Assembly (NCBI RefSeq): GCF_016598535.1
Contig: NZ_CP066779.1
Location: 1,426,001 to 1,490,000 of the forward strand
From: Rhodococcus sp. P-2
Lineage (GTDB): Bacteria > Actinomycetota > Actinomycetes > Mycobacteriales > Mycobacteriaceae
Reading direction: 5' to 3'
DNA length: 64,000 bases
Positions 10,360-19,203 of the stretch are shown piece after piece (the first letter of the stretch is position 1; every line of letters starts with the position of its first letter). The notes beneath the pieces are model-generated. The model saw only the letters and a list, made by a program, of their open reading frames with translations. It searched no databases and was not told the DNA's origin. A program made the translations under genes and the position numbers.

Positions 10360-11031
10360 CTAGGCCGTGGTGGTTGCCCGCCACTCGTCGGTGCGGTCGG
10401 GGCTCGCCTCGGCCAATGCCTTCAGTGTCGCTTCGCGATCGAAGTCCTTGCCGTACACGGGAGTTCCGGGCTGCTGACGCCAGGAATCGTCGATCGTTCC
10501 CGCATCGACGGGATCGAAGCCCAACTGGTTGATCAGATCGAAGACGACCTGCTTGTTCGCGTCGTCGTCGCCGGCGATGGGTAGCGCAATGCGCCCCTCT
10601 GCACCTTCGGGAAGTCCCTTCTCGAGGAGATGCTTCCACCAGATTCCGTTGAACGCCTTGAATACCGGCACACCCAGGTGCTCCTGCACCCATCCGCTTT
10701 CGGTCTGTCCATCCTCGATGGCGGAGATCAGACCGTCACGCTGTTGCGGGTAGTAATTGTTGGTCTCGATGACCGGGGCACCGGCGACCGCACCGCTGAG
10801 GATCCCCGCCGGCAGATCAACCACGTTCTTCTGCGGAATGCTCACGATGACCAACTCGGCACCCTCGGCGGCCTCGGTGCTGCGGACTGCCTTCGCGCCC
10901 GTCTCCGCTTCCAGTTCTGCAAGCGTGTCCGGTGTCCGCGAGTTCGAGACGCGCACGTCGTGACCGAGCGCAGCGAGCCTACGTGTGAGCGTGCCACCGA
11001 TCTGACCGGCTCCGATGATTCCGATGCGCAT
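10360..11031 (-). CDS. NAD(P)-binding F420-reductase-like oxidoreductase
   Basis: 223 aa, COG2085-type (NADPH:F420 reductase-like) Rossmann protein. The N-terminus MRIGIIGAGQIGGTL is a classic dinucleotide-binding loop, followed by VSNSR, VIVSIPQKN and an ETNNYYP segment. ATG at 11031 is chosen over an upstream start because it directly precedes the Rossmann strand and has GGAG eight bases upstream. Whether the acceptor is F420 or another substrate cannot be told from sequence. It lies 107 bases downstream of a deazaflavin-type nitroreductase gene on the same strand. Confidence 0.8.
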   Translation of the reverse strand: MRIGIIGAGQIGGTLTRRLAALGHDVRVSNSRTPDTLAELEAETGAKAVRSTEAAEGAELVIVSIPQKNVVDLPAGILSGAVAGAPVIETNNYYPQQRDGLISAIEDGQTESGWVQEHLGVPVFKAFNGIWWKHLLEKGLPEGAEGRIALPIAGDDDANKQVVFDLINQLGFDPVDAGTIDDSWRQQPGTPVYGKDFDREATLKALAEASPDRTDEWRATTTA

Positions 11032-11138
11032 GACCCTGCTCCTTCGTCGTGTGCAGTGGCGATCGCGCCACCGCTGCATTCGTCAACGACGAGGACGCAC
11101 CGGGTCATTCCGTACCGACCATTTCAACTCCCGTTGAT

Positions 11139-11594
11139 TCAATCGGTTGACGTATCGAGTGCGAGTCTGATGCGAACGCTGACTGGATCGGTTTGCAATC
11201 CGCGAAAGGCAGAGGCCGTCAGTGCCGATCTGATCTTCCCCGACGCAAATGTCTTCACCCTCGCCGGGACGTCGTCGTCAGGCATGATCTCGGCCTGCCC
11301 GTCGATCCACTCGCCGCGGCGACGGATCCGAACCTTCGGCGTCGCAGAGATATTGGCGCCCCAACCTGTGTCGATGCCATGCTGCGCAATGACCCACGCC
11401 TCGTCGCCGTCGTAGGTGATCGCGACGGGCACTCGGCGGGTCAGACCGGTTCTGCGTCCGACCGTCTCGATCTCGGTCATCAACGACGGCATCATGCCGA
11501 TCCGATTCAATCCGGTGACCAGCGGATTGGCGAAATACTTCCCGACTGCAACTTCGATTCTTCTTTTTCGTGCAACTGACGTCGGTACCGGCAT
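11139..11594 (-). CDS. Deazaflavin (F420)-dependent nitroreductase family protein
   Basis: 151 aa, Ddn/Rv3547-like split beta-barrel family that uses reduced F420. Family sequence is seen in ETVGRRTGLTRRVPVAI, the AWVIAQHG core strand and the WGANISATPKVRIRRRGE segment. The ribosome site GGAGGAG lies ~9 bases before ATG 11594. Substrate unknown. Neighbouring the COG2085 gene suggests a small redox unit, but this is inference. Confidence 0.85.
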   Translation of the reverse strand: MPVPTSVARKRRIEVAVGKYFANPLVTGLNRIGMMPSLMTEIETVGRRTGLTRRVPVAITYDGDEAWVIAQHGIDTGWGANISATPKVRIRRRGEWIDGQAEIMPDDDVPARVKTFASGKIRSALTASAFRGLQTDPVSVRIRLALDTSTD

Positions 11595-11933
11595 GCCGTT
11601 TCCTCTCCTCCGGAGCTGACACTCTCAGCACAGCTCTATACCGCACGATATAACCACTGATCGCGGAGTTCTGCCACCAAGAATCTCCATCGATACCCAC
11701 TACCTGCATACAACACTTGACTGTGTCTGCCGGTTACATCTAGTCTCAGATTCGTTCCTATACCGATCGACATACTAGGAGGCAGAGATGAACACACCTC
11801 GAGACGCCTCGTCGCCATGACCGGCCCGCAGACGCGTTGTCCGATCGCCGCAGCGCGCCGCAAATGGGGAGCACCAAAAGAATCAGCAGCACCAGATGAA
11901 TCGAACCGCACCGTGATTGCATACGATGACGGG
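11595..11933. promoter_or_regulatory. Divergent 339-bp region between F420 nitroreductase and TetR genes
   Basis: No gene longer than a few codons. On the minus strand TATAGA-like and TATATC-like hexamers around 11636-11655 could serve the nitroreductase. On the plus strand AGGAGG (11777-11783) precedes a 10-codon ORF (ATG 11788, stop 11818-11820) whose stop overlaps ATG 11817, which opens into the TetR frame. TACGAT at 11922-11927 sits seven bases before ATG 11934 and is a plausible -10 for a leaderless tetR mRNA. Confidence 0.5.
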
Positions 11934-12500
11934 ATGGCCGACTCCGATTCCCGCACTCTGATGCTGGTCGGCGCCATCAACGCCTTCCGCGAACACGGGA
12001 TCGCCACGACCTCGCTCACAGAGATCGTCGAACGGTCGGGGGCGCCCCGCGGGTCGGTCTACCACTACTTCCCCGAAGGCAAAGGACAGTTGGCCGGTGA
12101 GGCCGTCGCGTACTTCGGCCGGGGCATCAGCGCAGCCATCAGTTCGATGATCGCTCAGTCTTCCCCACCGGAGATCATCGACGCAGTTGTCACGATTTTC
12201 CGAAACAGCTTGGTGGAGAGCAATTTCACGTCTTCCTGTCCGGTCGCGGCCGCGGCCGTCGAGGGCTCGTCGACACCGGCCGCGCTGACTGCAGCCGGCG
12301 AATCCTTCACTTCGTGGGAATCGCTCCTAACATCGTTCTTCTGGCAGCAGGGACAGCCGTCCGAGACTGCAGCACAGTGGGCAACCGTCGTGATCGCGTC
12401 GATCGAAGGCGCAACCCTGATGGCAAAAGCCCAGCACACCACCGCGCCTCTCGATCGCATCGGCGCTCACCTCAAGGCACTGGTCTCAGCCCCGAGCTGA
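11934..12500 (+). CDS. TetR/AcrR family transcriptional regulator
   Basis: 188 aa from ATG 11934. The N-terminal TetR HTH is clear (AFREHGIATTSLTEIVERSG, then RGSVYHYFPEGKGQL). The C-terminal ligand domain resembles the LmrA/YxaF-type group. The frame could also begin at ATG 11817, adding 39 residues that do not look like TetR sequence; I favour 11934. It lies 60 bases upstream of an MFS drug-type exporter in the same orientation and probably represses it, by analogy with LmrA/QacR-type pairs. Confidence 0.88.
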   Translation: MADSDSRTLMLVGAINAFREHGIATTSLTEIVERSGAPRGSVYHYFPEGKGQLAGEAVAYFGRGISAAISSMIAQSSPPEIIDAVVTIFRNSLVESNFTSSCPVAAAAVEGSSTPAALTAAGESFTSWESLLTSFFWQQGQPSETAAQWATVVIASIEGATLMAKAQHTTAPLDRIGAHLKALVSAPS

Positions 12501-12560
12501 CTGACCACCTACTTCCAACCGCTGCTGCCGTTCGCGCAGGAGCAGAGATGGCGTACAAAC

Positions 12561-14168
12561 ATGTCTCACACACTTGCACCGGCGCCCTCGGCGCCCATGA
12601 TGACCAAGTCCCGTCGATTCGCTGCGCTGATCTTCATCTGCCTCGCCGAACTCCTTGTCGTGCTGGACAACACAGTGGTCAACGTCGCGCTGCCGACGAT
12701 GAGCGTCGACCTGTTCGCCAGCGTCAGCGACCTGCAATGGATCGTCGACGCGTACACGTTGACCTTCGCCGGGTTCCTGCTCACTTTCGGCCACCTGGGC
12801 GACCGCTTCGGACGCCGCCGAGTGATGATCATCGGCCTGATCGGCGTCGGCGCGATGTCTCTCGTCGGCGCACTGGCTTCAAACCTCGAACAGGTGATCA
12901 TGGCGCGCGCCGCCATGGGTGTCTTTGCCGCGGCTGTCTTTCCGGCTACCTTGGCCATGATCACCAACATCTTCACCGACGCCAGAGAACGGGCCATCGC
13001 CATCGCGGCCTGGACCGCAATGGCCGGCTTCGCGATTGCCATCGGCCCGACGGCTGGCGGCTGGCTTCTCGAGCACTTCTCCTGGCACTCGGTGTTCTGG
13101 ATGAACGTTCCGGCAGCGTTGTTGGTCATCGTCGGTGTGCTGCTGGTTGTTCCGGAATCGAAGGCGCTCCACGTCGGCCGATTCGATTTCGTCGGAACAA
13201 TCTTGTCGCTCCTCGGCATCGTCATTCTGGTGTGGACCATCATCGACGCACCACATCGTGGATGGGTGTCGACGTTCAGCATCACGGGATACCTCTCCGC
13301 GACAGTGTTGTTGGGCGCATTCGTCTTCTGGGAACTGCGCACCGATGCACCGATCCTGAACATGAACCTCTTTCGGATCCGACGTTTTTCGTTCCCCGCC
13401 TTGGCAATTGCGGTGAGTTACTTCAGCATGTTCGGATTCTTGTTCCTGATCACGCAGTACTTCCAAGGAGTCCGGGAGTACTCGCCGCTCGAATTCGGCA
13501 TCCACTCTTTGCCTTTCGCTGCAGCTGTTGCCGTGGGCGCCCCAGTCGCCACCTTGGCGGCACAGAAACTCGGCACGACCGCAGTGATGGTGTTCGGCCT
13601 CCTCGTCCTCAGCGGCGGGATGTTCCTGGCGGGTCGGACGACCGTCGAGACGCCCTACCTCGGCCCCGTCGTGATCTCGATGGTGCTCATGGGTCTTGGC
13701 CTCGCAATTGTCCAGGGACCGGCTACCGACTCCATCATGTCCTCGGTGCCCCTCGACGAAGCCGGCGCAGGCTCGGCAGTCAACGACACGACGCGTGAAC
13801 TCGGTGGGACCCTGGGCGTCGCCGTCATCGGCTCGATCGTCGCCTCGTATTACACGTCCAAGGTGGCTCCGATCGTCGACGCTATTCCCGACGCCGTGAT
13901 GTCGGCACAGGAGAAGGGCTTCGCTCGGGAGTCCGTGCTCAGCGTCATCGAGATCCGCTCCCGCGACATCAGTCCGCTCTTCGAGCAGCAGAAGGACAGT
14001 CTGATCTACACGATGAAGACTGCATGCCTGGAAGGCTTCGCCATCGCGTCGTACTTCACGGTCGGCGCGGCACTGATCACCGCTCTGCTGGTCGCGTTGT
14101 TGCTTCCCTGGAAGCCGGTCACGGAAGGCTCCATTCTCGGCAGTCTGACAACCAAGACCCCGAAGTAG
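12561..14168 (+). CDS. MFS transporter, DHA2 (14-TMS EmrB/QacA-type) family
   Basis: 535-aa proton-driven exporter. Visible signatures: VVLDNTVVNVALPTM in helix 1, QWIVDAYTLTFAG, the motif A loop GDRFGRRRVM, and a motif C-like segment in helix 5. About 14 hydrophobic segments are present, and a ~90-residue loop near the C-terminus precedes the last helix. ATG 12561 is used; the ribosome site is weak. Paired with the upstream TetR gene. The substrate is unknown; this family exports drugs, dyes, lipids or siderophores. Confidence 0.9.
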   Translation: MSHTLAPAPSAPMMTKSRRFAALIFICLAELLVVLDNTVVNVALPTMSVDLFASVSDLQWIVDAYTLTFAGFLLTFGHLGDRFGRRRVMIIGLIGVGAMSLVGALASNLEQVIMARAAMGVFAAAVFPATLAMITNIFTDARERAIAIAAWTAMAGFAIAIGPTAGGWLLEHFSWHSVFWMNVPAALLVIVGVLLVVPESKALHVGRFDFVGTILSLLGIVILVWTIIDAPHRGWVSTFSITGYLSATVLLGAFVFWELRTDAPILNMNLFRIRRFSFPALAIAVSYFSMFGFLFLITQYFQGVREYSPLEFGIHSLPFAAAVAVGAPVATLAAQKLGTTAVMVFGLLVLSGGMFLAGRTTVETPYLGPVVISMVLMGLGLAIVQGPATDSIMSSVPLDEAGAGSAVNDTTRELGGTLGVAVIGSIVASYYTSKVAPIVDAIPDAVMSAQEKGFARESVLSVIEIRSRDISPLFEQQKDSLIYTMKTACLEGFAIASYFTVGAALITALLVALLLPWKPVTEGSILGSLTTKTPK

Positions 14169-14264
14169 TTACAAGGTTTCCCGATTTGTCCCACTATCAG
14201 CCCACGATTCCCGATACTGGATTGACCGAGTGGTACCGACGACAGCCCTGCTAGGGAGAATCTC

Positions 14265-15878
14265 GTGTCCATCACCAGTAGAAACAGCTCGCTTCTGTCG
14301 GCAGCGGCGGTTCCGGTAGTACTGACGGTCGCCCTGCTCGCCGGATGCTCGTCCGATTCAGACACCACCTCAGCGCCCGGGCCGGTCGTCAGCGACGCCA
14401 GCCCGGGTCTCGACGCCGGGGTGCCGATCCCGGACGGGCAAATCGACGACGCGGTCGGGAAGCTCGACGGCCTCGCGAACGATCTCATGGCACGTTCCGG
14501 TGTTCCCGGCATGGCTGTGGCCGTGGTGCACGGAGGTAACACTGTGTATGCAAAGGGATTCGGGGTTCGCGAGTTGGGTAAGAGCGCCACCGTCGATGCC
14601 GACACCGTGTTCCAACTTGCGTCGGTGTCGAAATCGGTAGGGGCCACGGTGGTCGCCCACGAAGTCGGAATCGGGACCGTCGACTGGGACACTCCGGTGA
14701 TCTCGAAACTTCCGGGGTTTACGCTTGCCGATCCGTGGGTGACCGACCACCTCACGATCTCCGATCTCTACACGCATCGGTCGGGACTACCGGACCACGC
14801 CGGCGACGGACTGGAGGACCTGGGCTACAACCGGGCCCAGGTGCTCGAGAAACTTCGCCAGCTACCGCTCAATCCGTTCCGAATCACATACGAGTACACG
14901 AACTTCGGCGTCACAGCCGGCGCGGAGGCCGTTGCCGCTGCGGCGGGCACCGATTGGGAAACGCTGTCGCAGAACACGATCTACGGTCCGCTCGGTATGA
15001 CGTCGACGTCTTCGCGGTTCGCCGATTACCAAGCCCGAGAAAATCGAACGGTGGGCCACATTCTCGAAGACGGAAAGTACGAGGTAGGGCCGGTTCGGGA
15101 CGCCGACGCCCAATCCCCCGCCGGTGGAGTCAGCTCCTCGGCGAACGACATGGCCAAGTGGTTGGACATGGTGCTGTCGGGTGGTCAATATCAGGGGCAG
15201 CAGATCGTTCAGACAGATGCGCTCGTGCCCGCGGTCAACCCGGAGATCGTCTCGCGCCCCGCGCAGGAAATCGGGGAACGCTCCGGCTTCTACGGCTACG
15301 GGTTCAACGTTTCCGACAGCGCCGCAGGCCGTGTCACCGCCAGCCACTCCGGCGCCTTCCTGGTCGGAGCCGGAACGAATTTCGTGACGATTCCCTCCGC
15401 TGACGTCGGCATCGTCGTTCTGACCAACGGCACGCCCACCGGCGTCGCGGAGACCTTGACCGCCGAGTTCGCCGACCTGGTGCAGTTCGGGAAGATCACC
15501 CGCGAGTGGCGCCCGCTCTACGAAGCGTCGTTTGCCTCACAAACCGATCCCGAGGGCGAACTTGCCGGGAAGACGCCGCCGGCCTCCCCCGCTCCTGCAC
15601 CACCGACAAACCAATTGACCGGCGACTACGGCAACCCGTACTGGGGTCCCGCACTCGTGACGCAGCAGAACGGTGCGCTGACCTTGACCATGGGTCCCGC
15701 GGCCGTGACGTACCCGCTGACCCACTGGGACGGAAACACCTTCACGTTCCCGCTCAGCGGCGAGAACGCACCGGCCGGGACGGTCTCGAAGGCCACCTTC
15801 GACGGAAACTCGCTAACCTTGGAGTACTTCGATCACGATCATCTCGGTACCTTCATCCGGGCAACACCCGCCGAATAA
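14265..15878 (+). CDS. Lipoprotein serine hydrolase (class C beta-lactamase/PBP4* fold)
   Basis: 537 aa. The N-terminal signal peptide ends in the lipobox LLAGC (Cys28), so it should be a lipoprotein on the outer face of the membrane. SxxK is at S120-K123 (SVSK), Y-x-N at Y211-N213 (YTN) and a HSG-type third motif (SHSGAF) in the distal part, so the catalytic residues are complete. The C-terminal ~100 residues form the extra beta domain common in these hydrolases. Activity could be esterase, D-aminopeptidase or beta-lactamase; sequence does not decide. GTG 14265 has AGGGAG upstream. It leads a three-gene run with small spacings. Confidence 0.85.
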   Translation: MSITSRNSSLLSAAAVPVVLTVALLAGCSSDSDTTSAPGPVVSDASPGLDAGVPIPDGQIDDAVGKLDGLANDLMARSGVPGMAVAVVHGGNTVYAKGFGVRELGKSATVDADTVFQLASVSKSVGATVVAHEVGIGTVDWDTPVISKLPGFTLADPWVTDHLTISDLYTHRSGLPDHAGDGLEDLGYNRAQVLEKLRQLPLNPFRITYEYTNFGVTAGAEAVAAAAGTDWETLSQNTIYGPLGMTSTSSRFADYQARENRTVGHILEDGKYEVGPVRDADAQSPAGGVSSSANDMAKWLDMVLSGGQYQGQQIVQTDALVPAVNPEIVSRPAQEIGERSGFYGYGFNVSDSAAGRVTASHSGAFLVGAGTNFVTIPSADVGIVVLTNGTPTGVAETLTAEFADLVQFGKITREWRPLYEASFASQTDPEGELAGKTPPASPAPAPPTNQLTGDYGNPYWGPALVTQQNGALTLTMGPAAVTYPLTHWDGNTFTFPLSGENAPAGTVSKATFDGNSLTLEYFDHDHLGTFIRATPAE

Positions 15879-15895
15879 TCAGCCAAGGACACCCC

Positions 15896-16321
15896 ATGAG
15901 TAGTTCGACAGCCACGGTGAACGCAATGTTCGCGGCCCTCACCGATTTCGACGTGGACGCCGCAGCCGAATTGATGACAGACGACATCGTCTGGCAGAAC
16001 GTCTCGCTCCCCACGCTGCGAGGCAAGAAGACCGTCGTGCGAGCGCTACGGCTGGTCACCAAGCCTTCACTGAAATTCGAGGCGGAGATGCACCACATCG
16101 TCGGCGACGAGACCACGGTGCTCACCGAACGCACCGACATCCTCACCGTCGGACCGCTGCGCATCGAATTCTGGGTGTGCGGAACCTTCGAACTGCGTGA
16201 CGGCAAGGTCTCCGTCTGGCGGGACTACTTCAGTCTGAGAGACGTCGCGTGGGGCGTGGTGACCGCGGTCGGCCGTGCAGTCGTCGGGAACGGGACACGA
16301 AGTAGGCTTGCTCCGGCCTGA
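15896..16321 (+). CDS. Limonene-1,2-epoxide hydrolase-like (SnoaL/NTF2-fold) protein
   Basis: 141 aa. The LEH/EphG-type catalytic set appears conserved: an Asn in WQNVSLP, the Arg-x-Asp in TERTD, and the last Asp in WRDYF. That predicts one-step epoxide hydrolysis by the Asp-Arg-Asp triad, as in Rhodococcus limonene epoxide hydrolase and mycobacterial EphG. The natural epoxide is unknown. It starts 17 bases after the serine hydrolase, probably in the same transcript. SnoaL-type non-catalytic function remains possible. Confidence 0.75.
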   Translation: MSSSTATVNAMFAALTDFDVDAAAELMTDDIVWQNVSLPTLRGKKTVVRALRLVTKPSLKFEAEMHHIVGDETTVLTERTDILTVGPLRIEFWVCGTFELRDGKVSVWRDYFSLRDVAWGVVTAVGRAVVGNGTRSRLAPA

Positions 16322-16351
16322 AAACACCTGCCGAAAGCGAGCGAACCTCCC

Positions 16352-16756
16352 ATGTCCGAGAACACCACGCCTGACTCCTTCGACGCCGGCTTGGCTGTGC
16401 GAACCGAAGTCATGGGCGCCGATTTCGTCGACGCAGCTTTCGAGCGCACCCGCGGCACCGACAGCGAAGAACTGCAGAACTTCGTGACGGCCAACGTCTG
16501 GGGATCGGTGTGGACGCGCCCGGGACTCGATCGGCGCAGTCGCAGTCTGATCAACCTGGGGATGCTGATCGCGCTGCGCGCCGAGAACGAACTGAAGGGC
16601 CACGTACGCGGGGCACTGCGAAACGGCTTGACGCGCACCGAGATCGTCGAAACCGTGATCCATGCGAGCGCGTACTGCGGCGCGCCGGCGGGGCTGGCGG
16701 CGATGCGTGTAGTGCAGGAAGTTCTCGACATCGAACTGGGACCGCTGCAAAACTGA
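16352..16756 (+). CDS. Carboxymuconolactone decarboxylase-like protein (PcaC type)
   Basis: 134 aa. It has the CMD family pattern: NFVTANVWGSVWTRPGLDRRSRSL, then LKGHVRGALRNGLTRTEIVE and HASAYCGAPAGLAAM. This is the gamma-carboxymuconolactone decarboxylase type rather than AhpD, because no CxxC is present. No other beta-ketoadipate gene is nearby, so a role in aromatic breakdown is not supported by context. It is last in the serine hydrolase-epoxide hydrolase-CMD run, 30 bases after the previous gene. Confidence 0.85.
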   Translation: MSENTTPDSFDAGLAVRTEVMGADFVDAAFERTRGTDSEELQNFVTANVWGSVWTRPGLDRRSRSLINLGMLIALRAENELKGHVRGALRNGLTRTEIVETVIHASAYCGAPAGLAAMRVVQEVLDIELGPLQN

Positions 16757-16775
16757 AACAACTTCGAACCCATAC

Positions 16776-16811
16776 ATCTCCCCGTGCAGACCGAAGTCCG
16801 CACGGGGAGAT
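16776..16811. terminator. Terminator between CMD and phoH2 genes
   Basis: Inverted repeat ATCTCCCCGTGC / GCACGGGGAGAT with a 12-base loop between two convergent genes. The T-content after the stem is low, so this is a weaker call than the other terminators here. Confidence 0.7.
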
Positions 16812-16817
16812 CGCTTC

Positions 16818-18185
16818 TCAGGAAGTGGGGCCGAACTCCTCGAGCATGTCGGTCACCAACTCGGCGATCGGTGAACGCTCACTGCGCGTAAGCGTGATGT
16901 GCGCGAAAAGCGGGTGCCCCTTCAGCTTTTCGATGACGGCCGCAACTCCGTCGTGCCTGCCCACTCGCAGGTTGTCACGCTGCGCGACGTCGTGAGTGAG
17001 CACCACCCGCGAGCCGGTTCCCAGACGAGAAAGCACTGTCAGCAGAACATTTCGCTCGAGTGACTGCGCTTCGTCGACGATCACGAACGAATCGTGCAGC
17101 GACCGACCGCGAATATGCGTCAGCGGCAACACTTCCAGCATTCCGCGGGCGAGAACCTCTTCCAGAACCTCGGGTGAGGCCAACCCGTCCAGAGTGTCGA
17201 AGACGGCCTGAGCCCACGGGCCCATCTTCTCGCTCTCACTACCGGGAAGGTAGCCGAGTTCTTGTCCGCCAACGGCATACAGCGGACGAAAGACTACAAC
17301 CTTGCGCTGAGTACGGCGCTCGAGAACGGCTTCCAAACCTGCCGTCAGAGCCAAGGCCGATTTACCGGTGCCCGCCTTACCGCCGAGCGAGATGATGCCG
17401 ATACTCTCGTCCATCAGGAGGTCGAGCGCAATGCGCTGCTCGGCGGAGCGCCCGTGCAGCCCGAACGCCTCGCGCTCGCCGCGCACCAACTGGATGCGCT
17501 TGTCGGGAGTCACCCGACCGAGAGCGCTCGACGAACCACCCAACAGGCGAAGACCCGTGTGACACGGCAGATCTCGCGCTTCGTCGAGGTCCAGGAATCC
17601 CTCGTTGAACAGCTCGTCGATGTCCGTCGACGCGACGTCCAGTTCGGTCATGCCCGTCCATCCGGAGGGCACGACGTCGTGAGCGTGGTACTCGTCGGCA
17701 GGCAGTCCCACCGCGCCTGCCTTCACGCGAAGCGGAATGTCCTTGCTGACGAGGACTACGTCCTTGCCCTCCGCCGCAAGATTCAACGCGCACGCCAGAA
17801 TCCTCGAATCGTTACTGTCCGTGCGGAATCCGACGGGCAGGACTGCAGGGTCGGTGTGATTGAGTTCTACCTGCAGTGTCCCGTTCTCGGTGCCGATCGG
17901 CACCGGACGGTCGAGTCGGCTGTATTCGATCCGGAGATCGTCGAGCATGCGGAGCGATTCTCGGGCGAACCATCCCAGTTCGTGGTGGTGTCGCTTGCCT
18001 TCGAGTTCGCTGATCACGACCAGTGGGAGAACCACGTGGTGTTCGGCGAATCGTGTGACAGCCCATGGATCGGACAGTAGTACCGAGGTATCCAAGACGT
18101 ACGTGCGAAGTGCATCTCCCGAATGATTCCCGGCTGATTGATCAGCCCGGGCCGAGTGGGCAGAGACGGAGCGTGATGCAGTCAC
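16818..18185 (-). CDS. phoH2: PhoH2-type protein: PIN RNase domain fused to PhoH ATPase
   Basis: 455 aa. The N-terminal PIN domain (about 28-170) begins [13 protein letters not shown] with acidic positions D32, E60, D126 and D149. The C-terminal PhoH ATPase carries the P-loop [13 protein letters not shown] (about 268-280) and a Walker B VIVDEAQ. In mycobacteria the same fusion is an ATP-dependent RNA helicase/RNase and the toxin half of PhoAT-PhoH2. The GTG start at 18185 has AGGAG seven bases upstream. No convincing PhoAT-like antitoxin gene overlaps the start. Confidence 0.92.
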   Translation of the reverse strand: MTASRSVSAHSARADQSAGNHSGDALRTYVLDTSVLLSDPWAVTRFAEHHVVLPLVVISELEGKRHHHELGWFARESLRMLDDLRIEYSRLDRPVPIGTENGTLQVELNHTDPAVLPVGFRTDSNDSRILACALNLAAEGKDVVLVSKDIPLRVKAGAVGLPADEYHAHDVVPSGWTGMTELDVASTDIDELFNEGFLDLDEARDLPCHTGLRLLGGSSSALGRVTPDKRIQLVRGEREAFGLHGRSAEQRIALDLLMDESIGIISLGGKAGTGKSALALTAGLEAVLERRTQRKVVVFRPLYAVGGQELGYLPGSESEKMGPWAQAVFDTLDGLASPEVLEEVLARGMLEVLPLTHIRGRSLHDSFVIVDEAQSLERNVLLTVLSRLGTGSRVVLTHDVAQRDNLRVGRHDGVAAVIEKLKGHPLFAHITLTRSERSPIAELVTDMLEEFGPTS

Positions 18186-18460
18186 GTTGGGCTCCTAGGT
18201 CTGCGCGGCACCCGCGCAAACTCAGCTCGCTGGGCCGGACGGCTCTGGTGTCAGGTGACGCTGTGTCAGCTGATACAAGGGCCGGGCGCCGGCCCTCTCG
18301 TACTGAGTGTTTCAGTCACGATCAGAACCTCCCGCACAAGTAACTTCTGGTTACTCGTTACTGCCGACGGTACTGCGGATCGGACACTCGCGCCACGGAA
18401 CGAGCCGCACATCTGGTGAACGCCAGGTAACAAAATGCCACTCGTGTGATTCAGCGTCAC
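18186..18460. promoter_or_regulatory. 275-bp region upstream of phoH2 with two inverted repeats
   Basis: AGTAAC-N5-GTTACT (18339-18355) is a perfect 6-bp inverted repeat of operator type. GGGCCGG-GCG-CCGGCCC around 18279-18297 can form a short GC-rich hairpin. An ORF of 64 codons on the minus strand (18266-18460) has no recognisable features. The region separates two genes in the same orientation and probably holds the phoH2 promoter. Confidence 0.45.
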
Positions 18461-19180
18461 TCAGGACTCGATCAGACCCCACTTGGCAGCGCGCACCGCT
18501 GCCTGAACCCGCGAATTGGTTCCGGTCTTGCCGAAGATGTTCTCGAGGTGGGTGGCGACGGTGCGACGGCTGACGAACAACTTCTCGGCGATCTCGACAT
18601 TGCCCGCGCCCCTGGCCACCAATTGCAGTACTTGGATCTCCCGCGGGCTGAGATGGACGCGATCGAGCGCCACCTGGTCCCCCACGACGCGCGAGCAGGC
18701 CGCGCTGGACGCCGCCACCACCTCGCGCACACGATCGACGACGCCGGAATCCGCGAAGCTCATGTGCAGCAATCCGGTCACCTCACGGCCCGAGAACCCC
18801 AAAGCGACCGAAGCCCCCTCGGCATACCCGGACGGCCGGAGAACATCGGTGACCATCTCGACCTGCTCGAATCGTGGCACGTCCTGCCAGAACACGGGCA
18901 CGCCCGAAGCCTCGCGAATGATGCCGAAGAGATTGCGATCGGCCACGAAGTCGTCGAGCAGGAACTCGAGCACCTTGGCGTCGTATCCGGAACTCGCCAG
19001 AGCACGATGCCGTCCGCTCGACGGGTCCCGGTACGTGACCGCCGCAGCCGAGTACGCCAGTCCCCGTGCGCGGAGTTCTTCGGCACACAGGCCGAGAATG
19101 CCGTAGGCCCCGGCCGCCGGCGATCGCGGCGCGAACATGTCAGGTCCGGCGCCGCGATCAGGCAGTACAGACGTCATCAC
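18461..19180 (-). CDS. LuxR-family regulator with GAF-like sensor region
   Basis: 239 aa. The C-terminal HTH is clear: LSPREIQVLQLVARGAGNVE, then IAEKLFVSRRTVATHLENIFGKTG. The N-terminal ~150 residues resemble a ligand-sensing (GAF-like) domain rather than a response-regulator receiver, with no phosphoacceptor Asp pattern. GTG 19180 or the adjacent ATG 19177 can start it. It lies 23 bases downstream of an amidase gene on the same strand and may regulate it. This pair sits between phoH2 and glyA, where mycobacteria carry desA2. Confidence 0.85.
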   Translation of the reverse strand: MMTSVLPDRGAGPDMFAPRSPAAGAYGILGLCAEELRARGLAYSAAAVTYRDPSSGRHRALASSGYDAKVLEFLLDDFVADRNLFGIIREASGVPVFWQDVPRFEQVEMVTDVLRPSGYAEGASVALGFSGREVTGLLHMSFADSGVVDRVREVVAASSAACSRVVGDQVALDRVHLSPREIQVLQLVARGAGNVEIAEKLFVSRRTVATHLENIFGKTGTNSRVQAAVRAAKWGLIES

Positions 19181-19203
19181 ACCAATCTAGCCAATCGTGT
19201 GAG

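Noticed and set aside
11054-11069. GTGGCG-ATCG-CGCCAC palindrome upstream of the COG2085 gene
   Set aside because: Short, without T-run, and of a kind expected by chance in high-GC DNA.
12314-13798. 494-codon plus-strand frame
   Set aside because: Shadow of the MFS transporter in another frame; Arg/His/Pro-rich with no hydrophobic pattern.
18266-18460. 64-codon minus-strand ORF upstream of phoH2 as a PhoAT antitoxin
   Set aside because: It does not overlap the phoH2 start, lacks a ribosome site and has no recognisable features.
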